A stretch of 64,000 nucleotides of DNA from Lysobacteraceae bacterium SCN 69-320 (GTDB lineage Bacteria; Pseudomonadota; Gammaproteobacteria; Xanthomonadales; Rhodanobacteraceae): positions 62,001 through 126,000 of the forward strand of contig MEFP01000030.1 in assembly GCA_001725155.1 (NCBI GenBank), written 5' to 3'. How positions within the stretch are numbered: the first letter of the stretch is position 1; each line of letters begins with the position of its first letter. The notes beneath the pieces were generated by a model. The model was not told the origin of the DNA and made no database searches. It was given only the letters and a program-made list of their open reading frames with translations. Of the stretch, positions 1 through 8,565 are shown piece by piece. A program made the position numbers and the translations under genes.

Positions 1-829
1 CCGTGTTGCGGTAGTAGACCGCGTTGATCGGCTGGCGCACGTCCTGGGTCTGACCGGCAAGCACCGGCACGAGGCGGCCTTCGCGGCGGTCCTCGCCGGT
101 CATGAAGTCGGACAGGCAGACCAGACCCTCACCGGCCAGCGCGAGCTGGCGCAAGGTCTCGCCGTTGGATGACGCGAGGTCGGGCCGCACGCGCAGCGAA
201 TCGCCGGAAGCGTCGCGCAGCGGCCAGGTGTTCAACGTCTCGGGCCGGTTGAAGCCGAGCAGCACGTGATCGGCGAGCTCCTCCACGGCGGCCGGCGTGC
301 CGCGGCGGCGCAGATAGGCCGGGCTGGCCAGCACGCGCAGGCGGCTCGCGCCGAGCGGCCGCGCATGCAGGCTCGAATCCTTCAGCGCGCCGATGCGCAG
401 GGCCACGTCGGTACGCTTCTCGATCAGGTCGACGATGCCTTCGTTGCTGTCCAGTTCCAGCTCGACCTGCGGATAGCGCGCGCGGAAGCCGGCCACGCGC
501 GGAACGATCACGTGCAGCATGAACGGCGTGGCCGCATCCACGCGCAGGCGCCCGGCCGGCACCTGGCGCCGCGCGATCATCTGCTCCTCGGCCTCTTCGG
601 CCGCGATCACGAGCGCCCGCGCCCGCTCCAGGAATTCGGCGCCCTCCTCGGTCAGCTCCAGGCGCCGGGTCGTGCGCCGCAGCAAGGTGGTCTGCAGCTT
701 CTCCTCCAGCCGCGCCAGGCTGCGGCTGGTCGCCGACACGGTCAGCCCCAGATGCTCGGCCGCACGCGAGATCGCGCCGGTGTCGACCACGGCGATGAAG
801 GTCTGCAGTTCGTCGAAGGTGATCTTCAT
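1..829 (-). CDS. LysR-family transcriptional regulator (3' end beyond window)
   Basis: The minus strand opens with ATG at 829 and reads without a stop to base 1, giving 276 residues and lacking only the C-terminal tail. The N-terminus (MKITFDELQTFIAVVDTGAISRAA...) is a typical LysR winged helix-turn-helix: FDELQTFIAV, then SRAAEHLGLTVSATSRSLARLE, then LLRRTTRRLELTEEG. The rest reads as a periplasmic-binding-protein-like effector domain with the usual VDLIEKRTDVALRIG stretch. It is divergent from an MFS exporter and a DkgB-type reductase; E. coli likewise has a LysR gene (yafC) beside dkgB. It probably controls the MFS/reductase pair and itself from the 101-bp gap, as LysR proteins usually do; the ligand cannot be deduced. 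Family call very likely, regulon inferred. Confidence 0.9.
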   Translation of the reverse strand, partial: MKITFDELQTFIAVVDTGAISRAAEHLGLTVSATSRSLARLEEKLQTTLLRRTTRRLELTEEGAEFLERARALVIAAEEAEEQMIARRQVPAGRLRVDAATPFMLHVIVPRVAGFRARYPQVELELDSNEGIVDLIEKRTDVALRIGALKDSSLHARPLGASRLRVLASPAYLRRRGTPAAVEELADHVLLGFNRPETLNTWPLRDASGDSLRVRPDLASSNGETLRQLALAGEGLVCLSDFMTGEDRREGRLVPVLAGQTQDVRQPINAVYYRNT

Positions 830-930
830 ATTTGATCAGAACGCAAAAGTTTTTCGCTTATAGACGGCTTTTTCGGCAAATGTAAGCCATACAGACTGGC
901 GCCCGTCCTCTTCCGACTCCGGATACCGCC
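830..930. promoter_or_regulatory. Divergent promoter/operator region between the LysR gene and the MFS gene
   Basis: This 101-bp AT-richer gap separates two divergent genes, the usual place for LysR binding. It holds a direct repeat TTTTTCG at 850-856 and 869-875, 19 bp apart, close to two helical turns. No perfect T-N11-A palindrome stands out, so the binding site is a suggestion only. Confidence 0.3.
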
Positions 931-2133
931 ATGCCTCTTGCCCTGCTCGCCTTGACGATCAGCGCCTTCGCCATCGGGACGACCGAGTTCGTCATCGTCG
1001 GCCTGATCCCGACCATCGCCGCCGACCTCGGCGTCAGCCTGCCCTCGGCCGGCCTGCTGGTGAGTCTCTACGCACTCGGCGTCGCCGTCGGTGCGCCGCT
1101 GCTGACCGCCCTGACCGGCAAGCTGCCGCGCAAGCAGCTGCTGCTCGGCCTGATGGCCCTGTTCACCGTCGGCAACCTCGTCGCCTGGCTGTCGCCGGGC
1201 TATGAATCGCTGATCGTCGCGCGCATCCTGACCGGGCTCGCCCACGGCGTGTTCTTCTCGATCGGCTCCATCATTGCGACCAGCCTCGTCGCCAGGGACA
1301 AGGCCGCCAGCGCGATCGCGATCATGTTCAGCGGCCTGACCGTGGCCCTGGTCACCGGCGTGCCGCTGGGCACCTTCATCGGCCAGCACTTCGGCTGGCG
1401 CGCGACCTTCCTGGCCGTGTCGGCGCTCGGCGTGATCGCCCTGCTCGGCAGCCTGCTGTTCGTGCCGCGCAACGTCCATCACAGCGCGCCGGCGACCCTT
1501 CGCCAGCAGTTGCAGGTACTGGCCCAGCCGCGCCTGCTGCTGGTCTATGCGATGACCGCGGCCGGCTACGGTGGCACCTTCATCGCGTTCACGTTCTTTG
1601 CGCCGCTGCTGCAGCAGGTCAGCGGTTACTCGGCCAACGCGGTCAGCCTGGTGCTGCTGGTCTACGGCGTCTCGGTCGCCGTCGGCAACCTCTGGGGCGG
1701 CAGGCTCGCCGACCGCCACGGCCCGATCGCCGCGCTCGAACGCATCTTCCTGCTACTGGCCGCGGTGCTGCTGGTGCTCGGCGTCACCGCGACGAGCAAG
1801 CCGCTGGTGCTGCTGACCGTGCTGGCCTGGGGCGCCGTCGCATTCGGCAACGTGCCGGGCCTGCAGGTCTACGTGGTCAAGCAGGCGCAGCGCTACGCGC
1901 CGCAGGCCGTCGACGTCGCCGCGGGCCTGAACATCGCCGCGTTCAATCTCGGCATCGCCGGCGGCGCCTGGATGGGCGGACACATCGTCGCCGGACTGGG
2001 CCTGATCCATACGACCTGGATCGGCGCGCTCGTGGTGCTCGCCGCGTTCCTGCTGACCGCCTGGAGCGGCCGCCTCGACCGCAACGCCGGCCTTCCGGCG
2101 CACGCCGACGGCGCCGCGGCCGCGGCGCACTGA
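931..2133 (+). CDS. MFS transporter, DHA1 (AraJ/YdhP-like) exporter
   Basis: A 400-residue integral membrane protein with about twelve hydrophobic segments and the N-terminal signature of AraJ/YdhP-type DHA1 exporters (SAFAIGTTEFVIVGLIPTIA, then LLVSLYALGVAVGAP). The A-like loop between TM2 and TM3 reads LTGKLPRKQLLLG, and a second half-repeat with GGRLADRHG lies near residues 250-260. The C-terminus is a short Ala/His tail. Transporters of this type sit in the inner membrane and use the proton gradient to export sugars, drugs or metabolites; the substrate is not determinable. The start at 931 leaves the usual short N-terminus before TM1. It is followed after 60 bp by a reductase gene, likely co-regulated by the divergent LysR protein. 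Confidence 0.88.
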   Translation: MPLALLALTISAFAIGTTEFVIVGLIPTIAADLGVSLPSAGLLVSLYALGVAVGAPLLTALTGKLPRKQLLLGLMALFTVGNLVAWLSPGYESLIVARILTGLAHGVFFSIGSIIATSLVARDKAASAIAIMFSGLTVALVTGVPLGTFIGQHFGWRATFLAVSALGVIALLGSLLFVPRNVHHSAPATLRQQLQVLAQPRLLLVYAMTAAGYGGTFIAFTFFAPLLQQVSGYSANAVSLVLLVYGVSVAVGNLWGGRLADRHGPIAALERIFLLLAAVLLVLGVTATSKPLVLLTVLAWGAVAFGNVPGLQVYVVKQAQRYAPQAVDVAAGLNIAAFNLGIAGGAWMGGHIVAGLGLIHTTWIGALVVLAAFLLTAWSGRLDRNAGLPAHADGAAAAAH

Positions 2134-2193
2134 CCGGCAAAATCAACCTGTATCGTTTTTAAAAAAAAAGCCAGACACACACTGGAGACATCC

Positions 2194-2997
2194 ATGAGCA
2201 TTCCCGCTTTCGGCCTCGGCACCTTCCGCCTGCAGGGCCAGGTCGTCGTCGACTCGGTCCGCAACGCGCTCGACCTGGGCTACCGCGCGATCGACACCGC
2301 GCAGATCTACGCCAACGAGGCCGACGTCGGCCGCGCCGTGGCCGAATCCGGCATCAGGCGCGACGAGGTATTCCTGACCACCAAGATCTGGATCGACAAC
2401 CTGTCGCGCGAACGGCTGGTTCCGAGCCTGCAGGACAGCCTGAAGAAACTGCGCACCGATCACGTCGATCTGACCCTGATCCACTGGCCGTCGCCGAACG
2501 GCGCCGTGCCGCTGGCCGAATCGCTGGACGCGCTGGCCGAGGCCAGGGCGCAGGGGCTGACCCGGCAGATCGGCGTATCCAACTTCACGATCGCGCTGCT
2601 GCGCCAGGCGATCGCCCACGCGGGCGCCGGCGCGATCGCGACGAATCAGATCGAGGTCAGCCCGTATCTGGCCAACCGCGCGGTCACCGGCTTCGCCCGC
2701 GAGCACGGCGTGCAGATCACCTCGTACATGACCCTGGCCTACGGCAAGGTGCTGCAGGAACCCGTGCTGCGCGAGATCGCCGCGCGCCACGGCGCCACGC
2801 CGGCGCAGGTCGCCCTGGCCTGGGCCCTGCGCCAGGGCTATGCGGTGATTCCGTCGTCGACGAAACGCGAAAATCTCGCGAGCAATCTGGGCGCCCTGCG
2901 GCTGCAGCTCGACGATGCCGACATGGCGCGCATCGCGACGCTGGACCGCAACGAGCGGCTGGCCAACCCGCCCGGCATCGCGCCGGCCTGGGATTGA
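2194..2997 (+). CDS. dkgB: Aldo/keto reductase, DkgB-type (2,5-diketo-D-gluconate/methylglyoxal reductase)
   Basis: A 267-residue cytosolic NADPH-dependent reductase, the same length as E. coli DkgB and alike along its whole length from memory. It has FGLGTFRL at the N-terminus, [25 protein letters not shown] and the C-terminal [14 protein letters not shown] cofactor stretch. The AKR catalytic tetrad is readable as Asp34, Tyr39, Lys64 and His97. DkgB reduces 2,5-diketogluconate and small aldehydes such as methylglyoxal. A clear ribosome site (GGAG) precedes the ATG. The upstream gap carries a T5-A9 tract around 2156-2169. Neighbouring LysR and MFS genes suggest a small carbonyl-stress or sugar-acid module, which is inference. 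Confidence 0.9.
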   Translation: MSIPAFGLGTFRLQGQVVVDSVRNALDLGYRAIDTAQIYANEADVGRAVAESGIRRDEVFLTTKIWIDNLSRERLVPSLQDSLKKLRTDHVDLTLIHWPSPNGAVPLAESLDALAEARAQGLTRQIGVSNFTIALLRQAIAHAGAGAIATNQIEVSPYLANRAVTGFAREHGVQITSYMTLAYGKVLQEPVLREIAARHGATPAQVALAWALRQGYAVIPSSTKRENLASNLGALRLQLDDADMARIATLDRNERLANPPGIAPAWD

Positions 2998-3175
2998 GCG
3001 CAATCGGCAGCCTGCGCGGAATTCCTACGAACACGACCGGCGCTGCGGTCGAAACACTTAGCCGACTATCGCCAGTTCGAGCTGCACGTGGGATGGCGGT
3101 GGATGTATCGGCATCAGCCATCACCCTCGCCTGCATCCCAAGGTGTCCGGCAGAGAAGAAACCCGACACCGCCGC

Positions 3176-3664
3176 TCAGCGCGGACGCTGACGCCAGTCC
3201 GCCGGCAGCGGCTGTCCCGGCCGCTCCAGCGCGTAATACAGCGCAACGATGCGCCAGCGGCCGTCCTGCTCGACGAGGTGCAGGCTGTTGATGCCGGTGT
3301 ACTCGGCCGGCCCCGCCGCGTCGCCGGTGCGCGATTCCACAGTCGCGAACACCTCGGCGAACCTGCCGTAACGGCGCACCTCGCGATGCACTTCGCGCTC
3401 CTCGAACGGCTGCGCGTCGGGTTGCACCTGGGCAGCGATGAACTCGGCCGCACTGCGCACGCGCAGCGGCGACTTGCCGTCGCGGCCGAGGCCATAGACC
3501 TGAGCCGCCGGCAGGAACAACGGCTCCAGCGCCGCCCGGTCCGCGCCCTGGCCCGGGCCGTGGGACAGCGCCCGCCAGAGCAGGTCAGCGGCGGCCTCGG
3601 GACTGTCCTGCGCGCTCGCCGCGGCGGCCCCGCCCAGCGCCGCCAGCATCAGCCATCGTTTCAT
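3176..3664 (-). CDS. Exported NTF2-like (SnoaL/DUF4440-type) protein of unknown function
   Basis: Starting at 3664, the product is 162 residues with a signal peptide (MKRWLMLAALGGAAAASAQ). The mature part has the layout of a small alpha+beta barrel of the NTF2-like superfamily: helices with LLWRALSHGPG, a middle EFIAAQVQPDAQ, then antiparallel strands ending in DGRWRIVALYYAL, where the 'DGRW+I..L.Y' ending is typical of such proteins. No catalytic residues can be named. The reading frame stays open far upstream, but the signal peptide and the need to leave the dusB promoter free support this start. It is divergent from dusB and convergent with dkgB. Export is likely, function unknown. Confidence 0.7.
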   Translation of the reverse strand: MKRWLMLAALGGAAAASAQDSPEAAADLLWRALSHGPGQGADRAALEPLFLPAAQVYGLGRDGKSPLRVRSAAEFIAAQVQPDAQPFEEREVHREVRRYGRFAEVFATVESRTGDAAGPAEYTGINSLHLVEQDGRWRIVALYYALERPGQPLPADWRQRPR

Positions 3665-3754
3665 CGTTCGCGTTCTCCGGGTGAGGTCCGCCAGCGGACC
3701 GGACCGGCGCCGATCCGCTTTCACGCCGCGGCGCTGCCGTACAATCCGCGCCCT

Positions 3755-4750
3755 ATGCAAATCGGCCCGCATACCCTCTCGCCGCCGCTGATCCTCGCGC
3801 CCATGGCCGGCGTGACCGACAAGCCGTTCCGCCTGCTGTGCAAGCGCCTCGGCGCCGGGCTGGCCGTGTCGGAGATGACGACCAGCGACCCGCGCCTGTG
3901 GCAGACGCGCAAGTCGCTCGCGCGCATGGACCACGTCGGCGAGCCCGCGCCGGTCAGCGTGCAGATCGCCGGCTACGATCCGGCCATGCTGGCCGAGGCC
4001 GCACGCTACAACGTCGCCCACGGCGCGCAGATCATCGACATCAACATGGGCTGCCCGGCCAAGAAGGTCTGCAACGTCTACGCGGGTTCGGCACTGCTGC
4101 AGGACGAGCCGCTGGTCGCACGCATCGTGCAGGCCGTGGTCGCCGCGGTCGAGGTGCCGGTCACCCTGAAGATCCGTACCGGCTGGAACCGCGACAACCG
4201 CAACGGCCTGCGCATCGCGCGCATCGCCGAAGACGCCGGCATTGCCGCGCTGGCCGTGCACGGCCGCACGCGCGCGGACCTGTACGAAGGCGAGGCCGAG
4301 TACGACACCATCGCCGCCATCAAAGCGGCCGTGCGCATTCCGGTGCTGGCCAACGGCGACATCGACTCGCCGCGCAAGGCGCAGGCCGTGCTGCGGCATA
4401 CCGGCGCCGACGGCCTGCTGATCGGCCGCGCCGCGCAGGGACGGCCGTGGATCTTCCGCGAGATCGCGCATTACCTCGCGACCGGCGAACTGCTACCGGC
4501 GCCGGAACTCATCGAGGTGCGCGACATCCTGCTGGGCCATCTGCAGGCGCTGCATGCCTTCTACGGCGAACTCCAGGGCGTGCGCATCGCGCGCAAGCAC
4601 CTGGGCTGGTACGCCAAGGACAGACCCGAGAACGCGGCTTTCCGCGCGGTCGTCAACCGCGCCGAAACCGCCGAGGCACAGCTGCGCCTGACCCGTGAGT
4701 ATTTCGACGCGCTGGCCAACCGCATACAGGCCCTGCCCGACGCCGCCTGA
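3755..4750 (+). CDS. dusB: tRNA-dihydrouridine synthase B
   Basis: A 331-residue FMN- and NADPH-dependent enzyme that reduces specific uridines in the tRNA D-loop. Visible hallmarks are the N-terminal APMAGVTDKPFR, the catalytic-cysteine motif NMGCPAKKVCN (Cys100), VTLKIRTGW, AVHGRTR (phosphate/FMN contact), ANGDIDSP and GADGLLIGRAAQGRPWIF, followed by the helical C-terminal domain with GVRIARKHLGWY. Length and order match DusB rather than DusA or DusC. In many gammaproteobacteria dusB is followed by fis; here the next gene is a phospholipid enzyme instead, after 75 bp. The start at 3755 gives the standard short N-terminus. Confidence 0.95.
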   Translation: MQIGPHTLSPPLILAPMAGVTDKPFRLLCKRLGAGLAVSEMTTSDPRLWQTRKSLARMDHVGEPAPVSVQIAGYDPAMLAEAARYNVAHGAQIIDINMGCPAKKVCNVYAGSALLQDEPLVARIVQAVVAAVEVPVTLKIRTGWNRDNRNGLRIARIAEDAGIAALAVHGRTRADLYEGEAEYDTIAAIKAAVRIPVLANGDIDSPRKAQAVLRHTGADGLLIGRAAQGRPWIFREIAHYLATGELLPAPELIEVRDILLGHLQALHAFYGELQGVRIARKHLGWYAKDRPENAAFRAVVNRAETAEAQLRLTREYFDALANRIQALPDAA

Positions 4751-4825
4751 GCCGCGCGCCGACGCGCTTGACGCTCAGCCCGCCAGCAGATATTCAGAAC
4801 CCCGACGCCGTCACTGCGAGCTGCC

Positions 4826-5467
4826 ATGAGCGACACGGAAACGTCCGCCGCCGCCAACCGCCGTCCGATCGCCGCACGCAGCAACGCGCTGATCCAGCGC
4901 ATCGCCGCGGCGCTCGTGCGCAGCGGCATTTCACCGAATGCGATCTCCGTCGTCAGCATCGCGTTCGCGGCGGCCGGCGCGGCGGCGCTGCTGTATCTGC
5001 CCTCGCCGTGGAACGCCTGGCTGTGCGCCGCAGGCATCGTGCTGCGCCTGCTGTGCAATCTGTTCGACGGCATGGTCGCCGTCGAAGGCGGCCGGCAGAC
5101 GCCGACCGGCGCGCTGTACAACGAAGTACCCGACCGCATCGCCGACAGCCTGTTCATCGTCGCGCTCGGCGTCGCCGCCGGCCAGCCCTGGCTCGGCTGG
5201 CTGGGTGCGCTGCTCGCCGCGCTGACCGCCTACATCCGCGCGCTCGGCGGCGCGCAGGGACTGCCTCAGGATTTCCGCGGGCCGATGGCCAAGCCGCATC
5301 GCATGTGGCTGATGGTGCTGGCCTGCCTGCTCGCACCGCTGGAACAGCATTTCCTGCACAGCGGCTACGCGCTGCCGGGCGCCGCCGCGGTGATCGCCGC
5401 CGGCTCGGCGCTGACCTGCTTCACGCGTCTGCGCGCGATCGCCGTCCAGCTGGAGGCAAGCCGATGA
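4826..5467 (+). CDS. CDP-alcohol phosphatidyltransferase family protein, YnbA-like
   Basis: A 213-residue membrane protein with several hydrophobic helices and a variant of the CDP-alcohol phosphotransferase motif near residues 74-100. The family norm is DxxDGxxAR-x8-GxxxDxxxD. Here the stretch reads N-LFDGMVAV, eight residues, then GALYNEVPD, so the first and third Asp are Asn and the Arg is Val. From memory E. coli YnbA also has Asn at the two Asp positions, so this is probably a YnbA-type subfamily trait, with R-to-V an extra change. The gene overlaps the following acyltransferase by 4 bp and is in one operon with a CdsA homologue, so it probably makes or exchanges a phospholipid headgroup; the alcohol substrate is unknown. 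Confidence 0.82.
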   Translation: MSDTETSAAANRRPIAARSNALIQRIAAALVRSGISPNAISVVSIAFAAAGAAALLYLPSPWNAWLCAAGIVLRLLCNLFDGMVAVEGGRQTPTGALYNEVPDRIADSLFIVALGVAAGQPWLGWLGALLAALTAYIRALGGAQGLPQDFRGPMAKPHRMWLMVLACLLAPLEQHFLHSGYALPGAAAVIAAGSALTCFTRLRAIAVQLEASR

Positions 5468-6093
5468 TGGAGCGCGCCGCCGCCGCCGGACTGGTCGGAC
5501 TCACGCGCCTGCTGGTCGGCGCGCGCGCGCAATGGCGCGCCGAGCCCGAAGCCGGCCAGAGCCTGTATTTCGCGAACCATTGCAGCCATCTCGACACCCT
5601 GGCGATCTGGAGCGCGCTGACGCCGGCGCAGCGCGCCGTGACGCGGCCGGTCGCCGCGCGCGACTACTGGGACAAACCCGGCCTGCGCACCTATCTGTCC
5701 GGCCGCGTGCTGCGCGCGATCCTGATCGAACGCCGCCGCGACGAGCGCGCCGGCGATCCGCTGGAACCGGTGTTCGCCGCATTGGCCCAGGGCGACTCGC
5801 TGATCCTGTTCCCGGAAGGCACGCGCACGGCCGATCGCCTGCCGCAGCCGTTCCGTGGCGGCCTGCACCGCATCGCCGAGGCGTTTCCGGCGCTGAACCT
5901 CGTGCCGGCCTACCTCGACACCCTGCACCGCAGCCTGCCCAAGGGCTCGCACGTGCCGCTGCCGCTGTACTGCACGGTGCGCTTCGGCACGCCGCTGCCG
6001 CGCGAGGCGGCCGAACCGCGCGAGAGCTTCCTGGCGCGCGCCCACGGAGCCGTCTGCGCGCTGGCCGACCCGCTCCGCGGAGCCGCCGCATGA
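5464..6093 (+). CDS. 1-acyl-glycerol-3-phosphate acyltransferase-like protein (PlsC family)
   Basis: A 209-residue protein with the PlsC/LPLAT catalytic motif NHCSHLD (H-x4-D, His39-Asp44) and the phosphate-binding motif FPEGTR near residue 118, preceded by a short hydrophobic N-terminus. A third conserved block is LVPAYLDT. Such enzymes transfer an acyl chain onto lysophosphatidic acid or a related lipid at the inner membrane. It overlaps both neighbours by 4 bp (ATGA), so translation is probably coupled with the YnbA-like and CdsA-like partners. The set of acyltransferase, cytidylyltransferase and headgroup transferase is a complete chemical route to an activated and modified phospholipid; whether it is a salvage or stress-specific route is inference. 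Confidence 0.87.
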   Translation: MMERAAAAGLVGLTRLLVGARAQWRAEPEAGQSLYFANHCSHLDTLAIWSALTPAQRAVTRPVAARDYWDKPGLRTYLSGRVLRAILIERRRDERAGDPLEPVFAALAQGDSLILFPEGTRTADRLPQPFRGGLHRIAEAFPALNLVPAYLDTLHRSLPKGSHVPLPLYCTVRFGTPLPREAAEPRESFLARAHGAVCALADPLRGAAA

Positions 6094-7025
6094 GCGCCGC
6101 GCAGAAACTGCTGTGGGTGTTCGGCGGCATAGTCGCCCTGTTGACGGTGGCCTCGGCCGTCGGCTGGCTGCTGCAGCGGCGCAAGGGCGATACCGCCGTC
6201 ATCCGCAATCTCAACGAACGCGTGCGCGCCTGGTGGCTCATGGTCGCCGTGCTCGGCGCCTGCTTCTGGGCCGGCGCCGCAGCGACCCTGATCGTGTTCG
6301 CGCTGATCTCGTTCTTCGCGCTGCGCGAGTTCATCACCCTGACGCCGACGCGGGCCAGCGATCACAAGCCGCTCGCCGTCGCGTTCTACGTGCTCGTGCC
6401 GCTGCAGTACTGGCTGATCCATCTGGGCTGGTACGGCCTGTTCTCGATCTTCATTCCGGTCTACGCGTTTCTCGCGTTGCCGGCGATCGCGGTGTTCGCC
6501 GGCGACACCGAGCAGTTCCTCGAACGCATCACCAAGATCCAGTGGGGCGTGATGATCACGGTCTACTGCATCAGCTATGCGCCGGCGCTGCTCGTGCTGG
6601 ACCTGCGCGGCTTCCACGGCCAGGGCGCGCTGCTGTTGCTGTATCTGATGCTCGTCGTGCAGATCAGCGACGTCATGCAATACGTGTTCGGCAAACTGTT
6701 CGGGCGGCACAAGCTCGCGCCGCTGGTCAGTCCGTCCAAGACCGTCGAAGGGCTGGTCGGCGGCGGCCTTGCCGCGACTGCGATCGGCGCGTCGCTGTGG
6801 TGGATCACGCCGTTCACGCCGCTGCAGTCGGCGCTGATGTCGCTGCTGATCGTGGCCTGCGGCGTGCTCGGCGGCCTGGCGCTGTCGGCGGTCAAGCGCA
6901 GCCTCGGCGCCAAGGACTGGGGCAGCATGATCGAAGGCCACGGCGGCATGATGGACCGCATGGATTCGGTCAGCTTCGCCGCGCCGATCTTCTTCCACAT
7001 CACGCGCTTCTTCTTTTCCGGCTGA
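6090..7025 (+). CDS. Phosphatidate cytidylyltransferase (CdsA family, YnbB-like)
   Basis: A 311-residue polytopic membrane protein of the CdsA family, which makes CDP-diacylglycerol from phosphatidate and CTP. About eight hydrophobic segments precede the family signature near the C-terminus, S-A-V-K-R...KDWG...GHGGMMDRMDS (about residues 270-298), close to the PROSITE CDS pattern with one deviation. SPSKTVEGLVGG is also present. The association with a YnbA-like transferase recalls the E. coli ynbAB pair rather than the housekeeping cdsA, which normally lies in the uppS-dxr-rseP cluster. It overlaps the acyltransferase by 4 bp. Probably a second, accessory CDP-diacylglycerol synthase. Confidence 0.88.
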   Translation: MSAAQKLLWVFGGIVALLTVASAVGWLLQRRKGDTAVIRNLNERVRAWWLMVAVLGACFWAGAAATLIVFALISFFALREFITLTPTRASDHKPLAVAFYVLVPLQYWLIHLGWYGLFSIFIPVYAFLALPAIAVFAGDTEQFLERITKIQWGVMITVYCISYAPALLVLDLRGFHGQGALLLLYLMLVVQISDVMQYVFGKLFGRHKLAPLVSPSKTVEGLVGGGLAATAIGASLWWITPFTPLQSALMSLLIVACGVLGGLALSAVKRSLGAKDWGSMIEGHGGMMDRMDSVSFAAPIFFHITRFFFSG

Positions 7026-7049
7026 AGCGCAACCGCGAAAGGATTTCCG

Positions 7050-7646
7050 ATGAATCTGCCGACCCGCTGCCTGCTCGCCCTGGCCCTGGCCGCCGCGAGC
7101 GGTCTCGCCGCCGCTGCCGATGCGCACCTGGAACAGATCTGGCCCGAACACCAGGCCCGCCTGCAGGACCAGCAGCGCCGCGTCGACGCGCTCAACGCCA
7201 GTCCGGAGATACCGCGCAGCGACGCCGACGCCAAGGCCACCGTCGAGGAACTGCTGGCCGAACCGCACCGGCCGCTGGACCCGGCCGCGCTGACCGGCGA
7301 CTGGAAAGTGCGCTCGCTGCAGGGCGCGCGCTACGGCGTGTTCCCGTATCCCTGGTTCAAGGCACGCATCACACAACGCGACGGCCGCCTGTTCTTCGAG
7401 AAACTGACCGGCTCGCAGCGCCGCAGCGGCTGGCTGCTGCCGCCCGAGGACGGCAAGGGCGACTGGTACTTCGTCGGCGGCGCCAGCGTCAACGAAGACC
7501 CGCAGGTGCCCTACAGCAAGGCCGCCGGTGCACAGCCCCGCGACAGCGACACCGTCGGTACGGCCTGGGGCATCGCCGAAGACCGCGTGCTGATGCTGCT
7601 GGACGTCAGCGACGAGAGTTATGAGGTGTATCAGCTCAAGCGCTGA
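7050..7646 (+). CDS. Exported DUF4893-like protein
   Basis: A 198-residue protein with a signal peptide (MNLPTRCLLALALAAASGLAAAA). The mature part shows the run LTGDWKVRSLQ, then FPYPWFKARI, FFEKLTGSQRRSGWL, DTVGTAWGI and a C-terminal ESYEVYQL. From memory this matches the DUF4893 pattern ('ltG.W+vR.l.....yp.F.cri......l.ekl.GsqR.sG'). The role of that family is unknown; the architecture suggests a small lipocalin-like beta barrel in the periplasm. It follows the phospholipid cluster by 24 bp and may belong to the same transcript. Export is likely, family moderate, function unknown. Confidence 0.7.
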   Translation: MNLPTRCLLALALAAASGLAAAADAHLEQIWPEHQARLQDQQRRVDALNASPEIPRSDADAKATVEELLAEPHRPLDPAALTGDWKVRSLQGARYGVFPYPWFKARITQRDGRLFFEKLTGSQRRSGWLLPPEDGKGDWYFVGGASVNEDPQVPYSKAAGAQPRDSDTVGTAWGIAEDRVLMLLDVSDESYEVYQLKR

Positions 7647-7783
7647 GGCGGCGGCGCGGCGTTGCGTGTGCTACGAGGAGCTGAGCTCGATTGTCATCCT
7701 CGTCAACCCTGACGGGACCTCCGCACGAGGCGCCAACACTCCACAACGCACGAATTTCTCTCCGCCACCATCCGGATCGAAGA

Positions 7784-8203
7784 CTATCCATCGCCGAGTG
7801 CTTCGACCCAGGCCGACGCGGCGCCCCAGCCAATGACGAAGTCATGATGATTGCTGCAGAGCAGGTAGCTCGCCTCCTCGTCGCACACATAGAATTCCAG
7901 TGGCGGACATTCCTTAAGCACCCGCAGAAGATCCGCGCCACCCCGGAACCTCCAAATTGTCCGGGCGCCGTCGAGGAACATCAGGCAGGTCGTGTTACCG
8001 ACATAAGCCGGAATCTGTTCCCATCCATCGTCCCTTTGGCGCCCCACCGAAGCAGAAGGGCGATCCCATAGAGCCGGGATACCGATGTCGACGCTGAGCC
8101 GCCGACTTATTCTGGCGGCCAGCGCGTCTCTATCGGTCGAATTCAGCACATCAGCTTGGACATTTGCCGCAAGAAGCGCTGGCGTTATGAAGTCCAACGT
8201 CAT
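7784..8203 (-). CDS. Candidate immunity protein for the adjacent RHS toxin
   Basis: A 139-residue, soluble, acidic-looking protein without a signal peptide, beginning 11 bp after the toxin stop codon on the same strand, the normal place for a cognate immunity gene. Visible stretches are DDGWEQIPAYVGNTTCLMFLDG and FYVCDEEASYLLCSNHHDFVIGWG near residues 105-130. The 'YLLC.NHHD..IG.G' run resembles small proteins I recall as DUF6756-like, but I cannot verify this. Base composition is visibly poorer in GC than the RHS body, matching the toxin tip. Immunity role is inferred from position and size; the protein would act in the cytoplasm by binding the toxin domain. Confidence 0.72.
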   Translation of the reverse strand: MTLDFITPALLAANVQADVLNSTDRDALAARISRRLSVDIGIPALWDRPSASVGRQRDDGWEQIPAYVGNTTCLMFLDGARTIWRFRGGADLLRVLKECPPLEFYVCDEEASYLLCSNHHDFVIGWGAASAWVEALGDG

Positions 8204-8214
8204 CGGCTTATATC

Positions 8215-8565
8215 CTAGCGGTTGTATGGAACATCATCCAACAAAATGTGTCCTCGAACCGCACCGCCATCCCCTCGTTTGCCGCCCGTTTGGTAACCAA
8301 CATGTGGGACGTCAGGACCATGTCTGGCATGGGGCCAGTCGACATTAACCTCAGCACCGCTGCTGTGTCTCCACTCGACTGGAAAAGATTTTCCATTTGC
8401 GTCTCGTCCCCATTTCGTCACGTCGAATTCGTTCCTGGGAATTCCGGTTTTCTCAAACGCCGTGTTGATTGCTTCATTCACTGTCTTACCGGAGCCACGA
8501 AAATCCATATCGTTTGGCCCGAGCTTCCAACGCATTGTCTCTGGCGTTCCTCGGACACTCTGATT
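8215..8565 (-). other. C-terminal toxin domain released by the Hint domain (polymorphic toxin type 47-like?)
   Basis: The last 115 residues follow the Hint end (WVHN) and begin QSVRGTPE. Features are GSGKTVNEAINTAFEKTGIP, DVTKWGRDANGKSFPVEWR, DWPHARHGPDVPHVGYQ, then GGKRGDGGAVRGHILLDDV. From memory this pattern, especially 'G(P)DxPHxGxQxxGKR...GGxVRGHIxxD', belongs to polymorphic toxin type 47 (a predicted RNase), but I could not check it. His and Arg residues in PHVGYQTGGKR and RGH are the likely catalytic candidates. The assignment as toxin rests mainly on its place after RHS core and Hint and before a candidate immunity gene. Confidence 0.6.
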
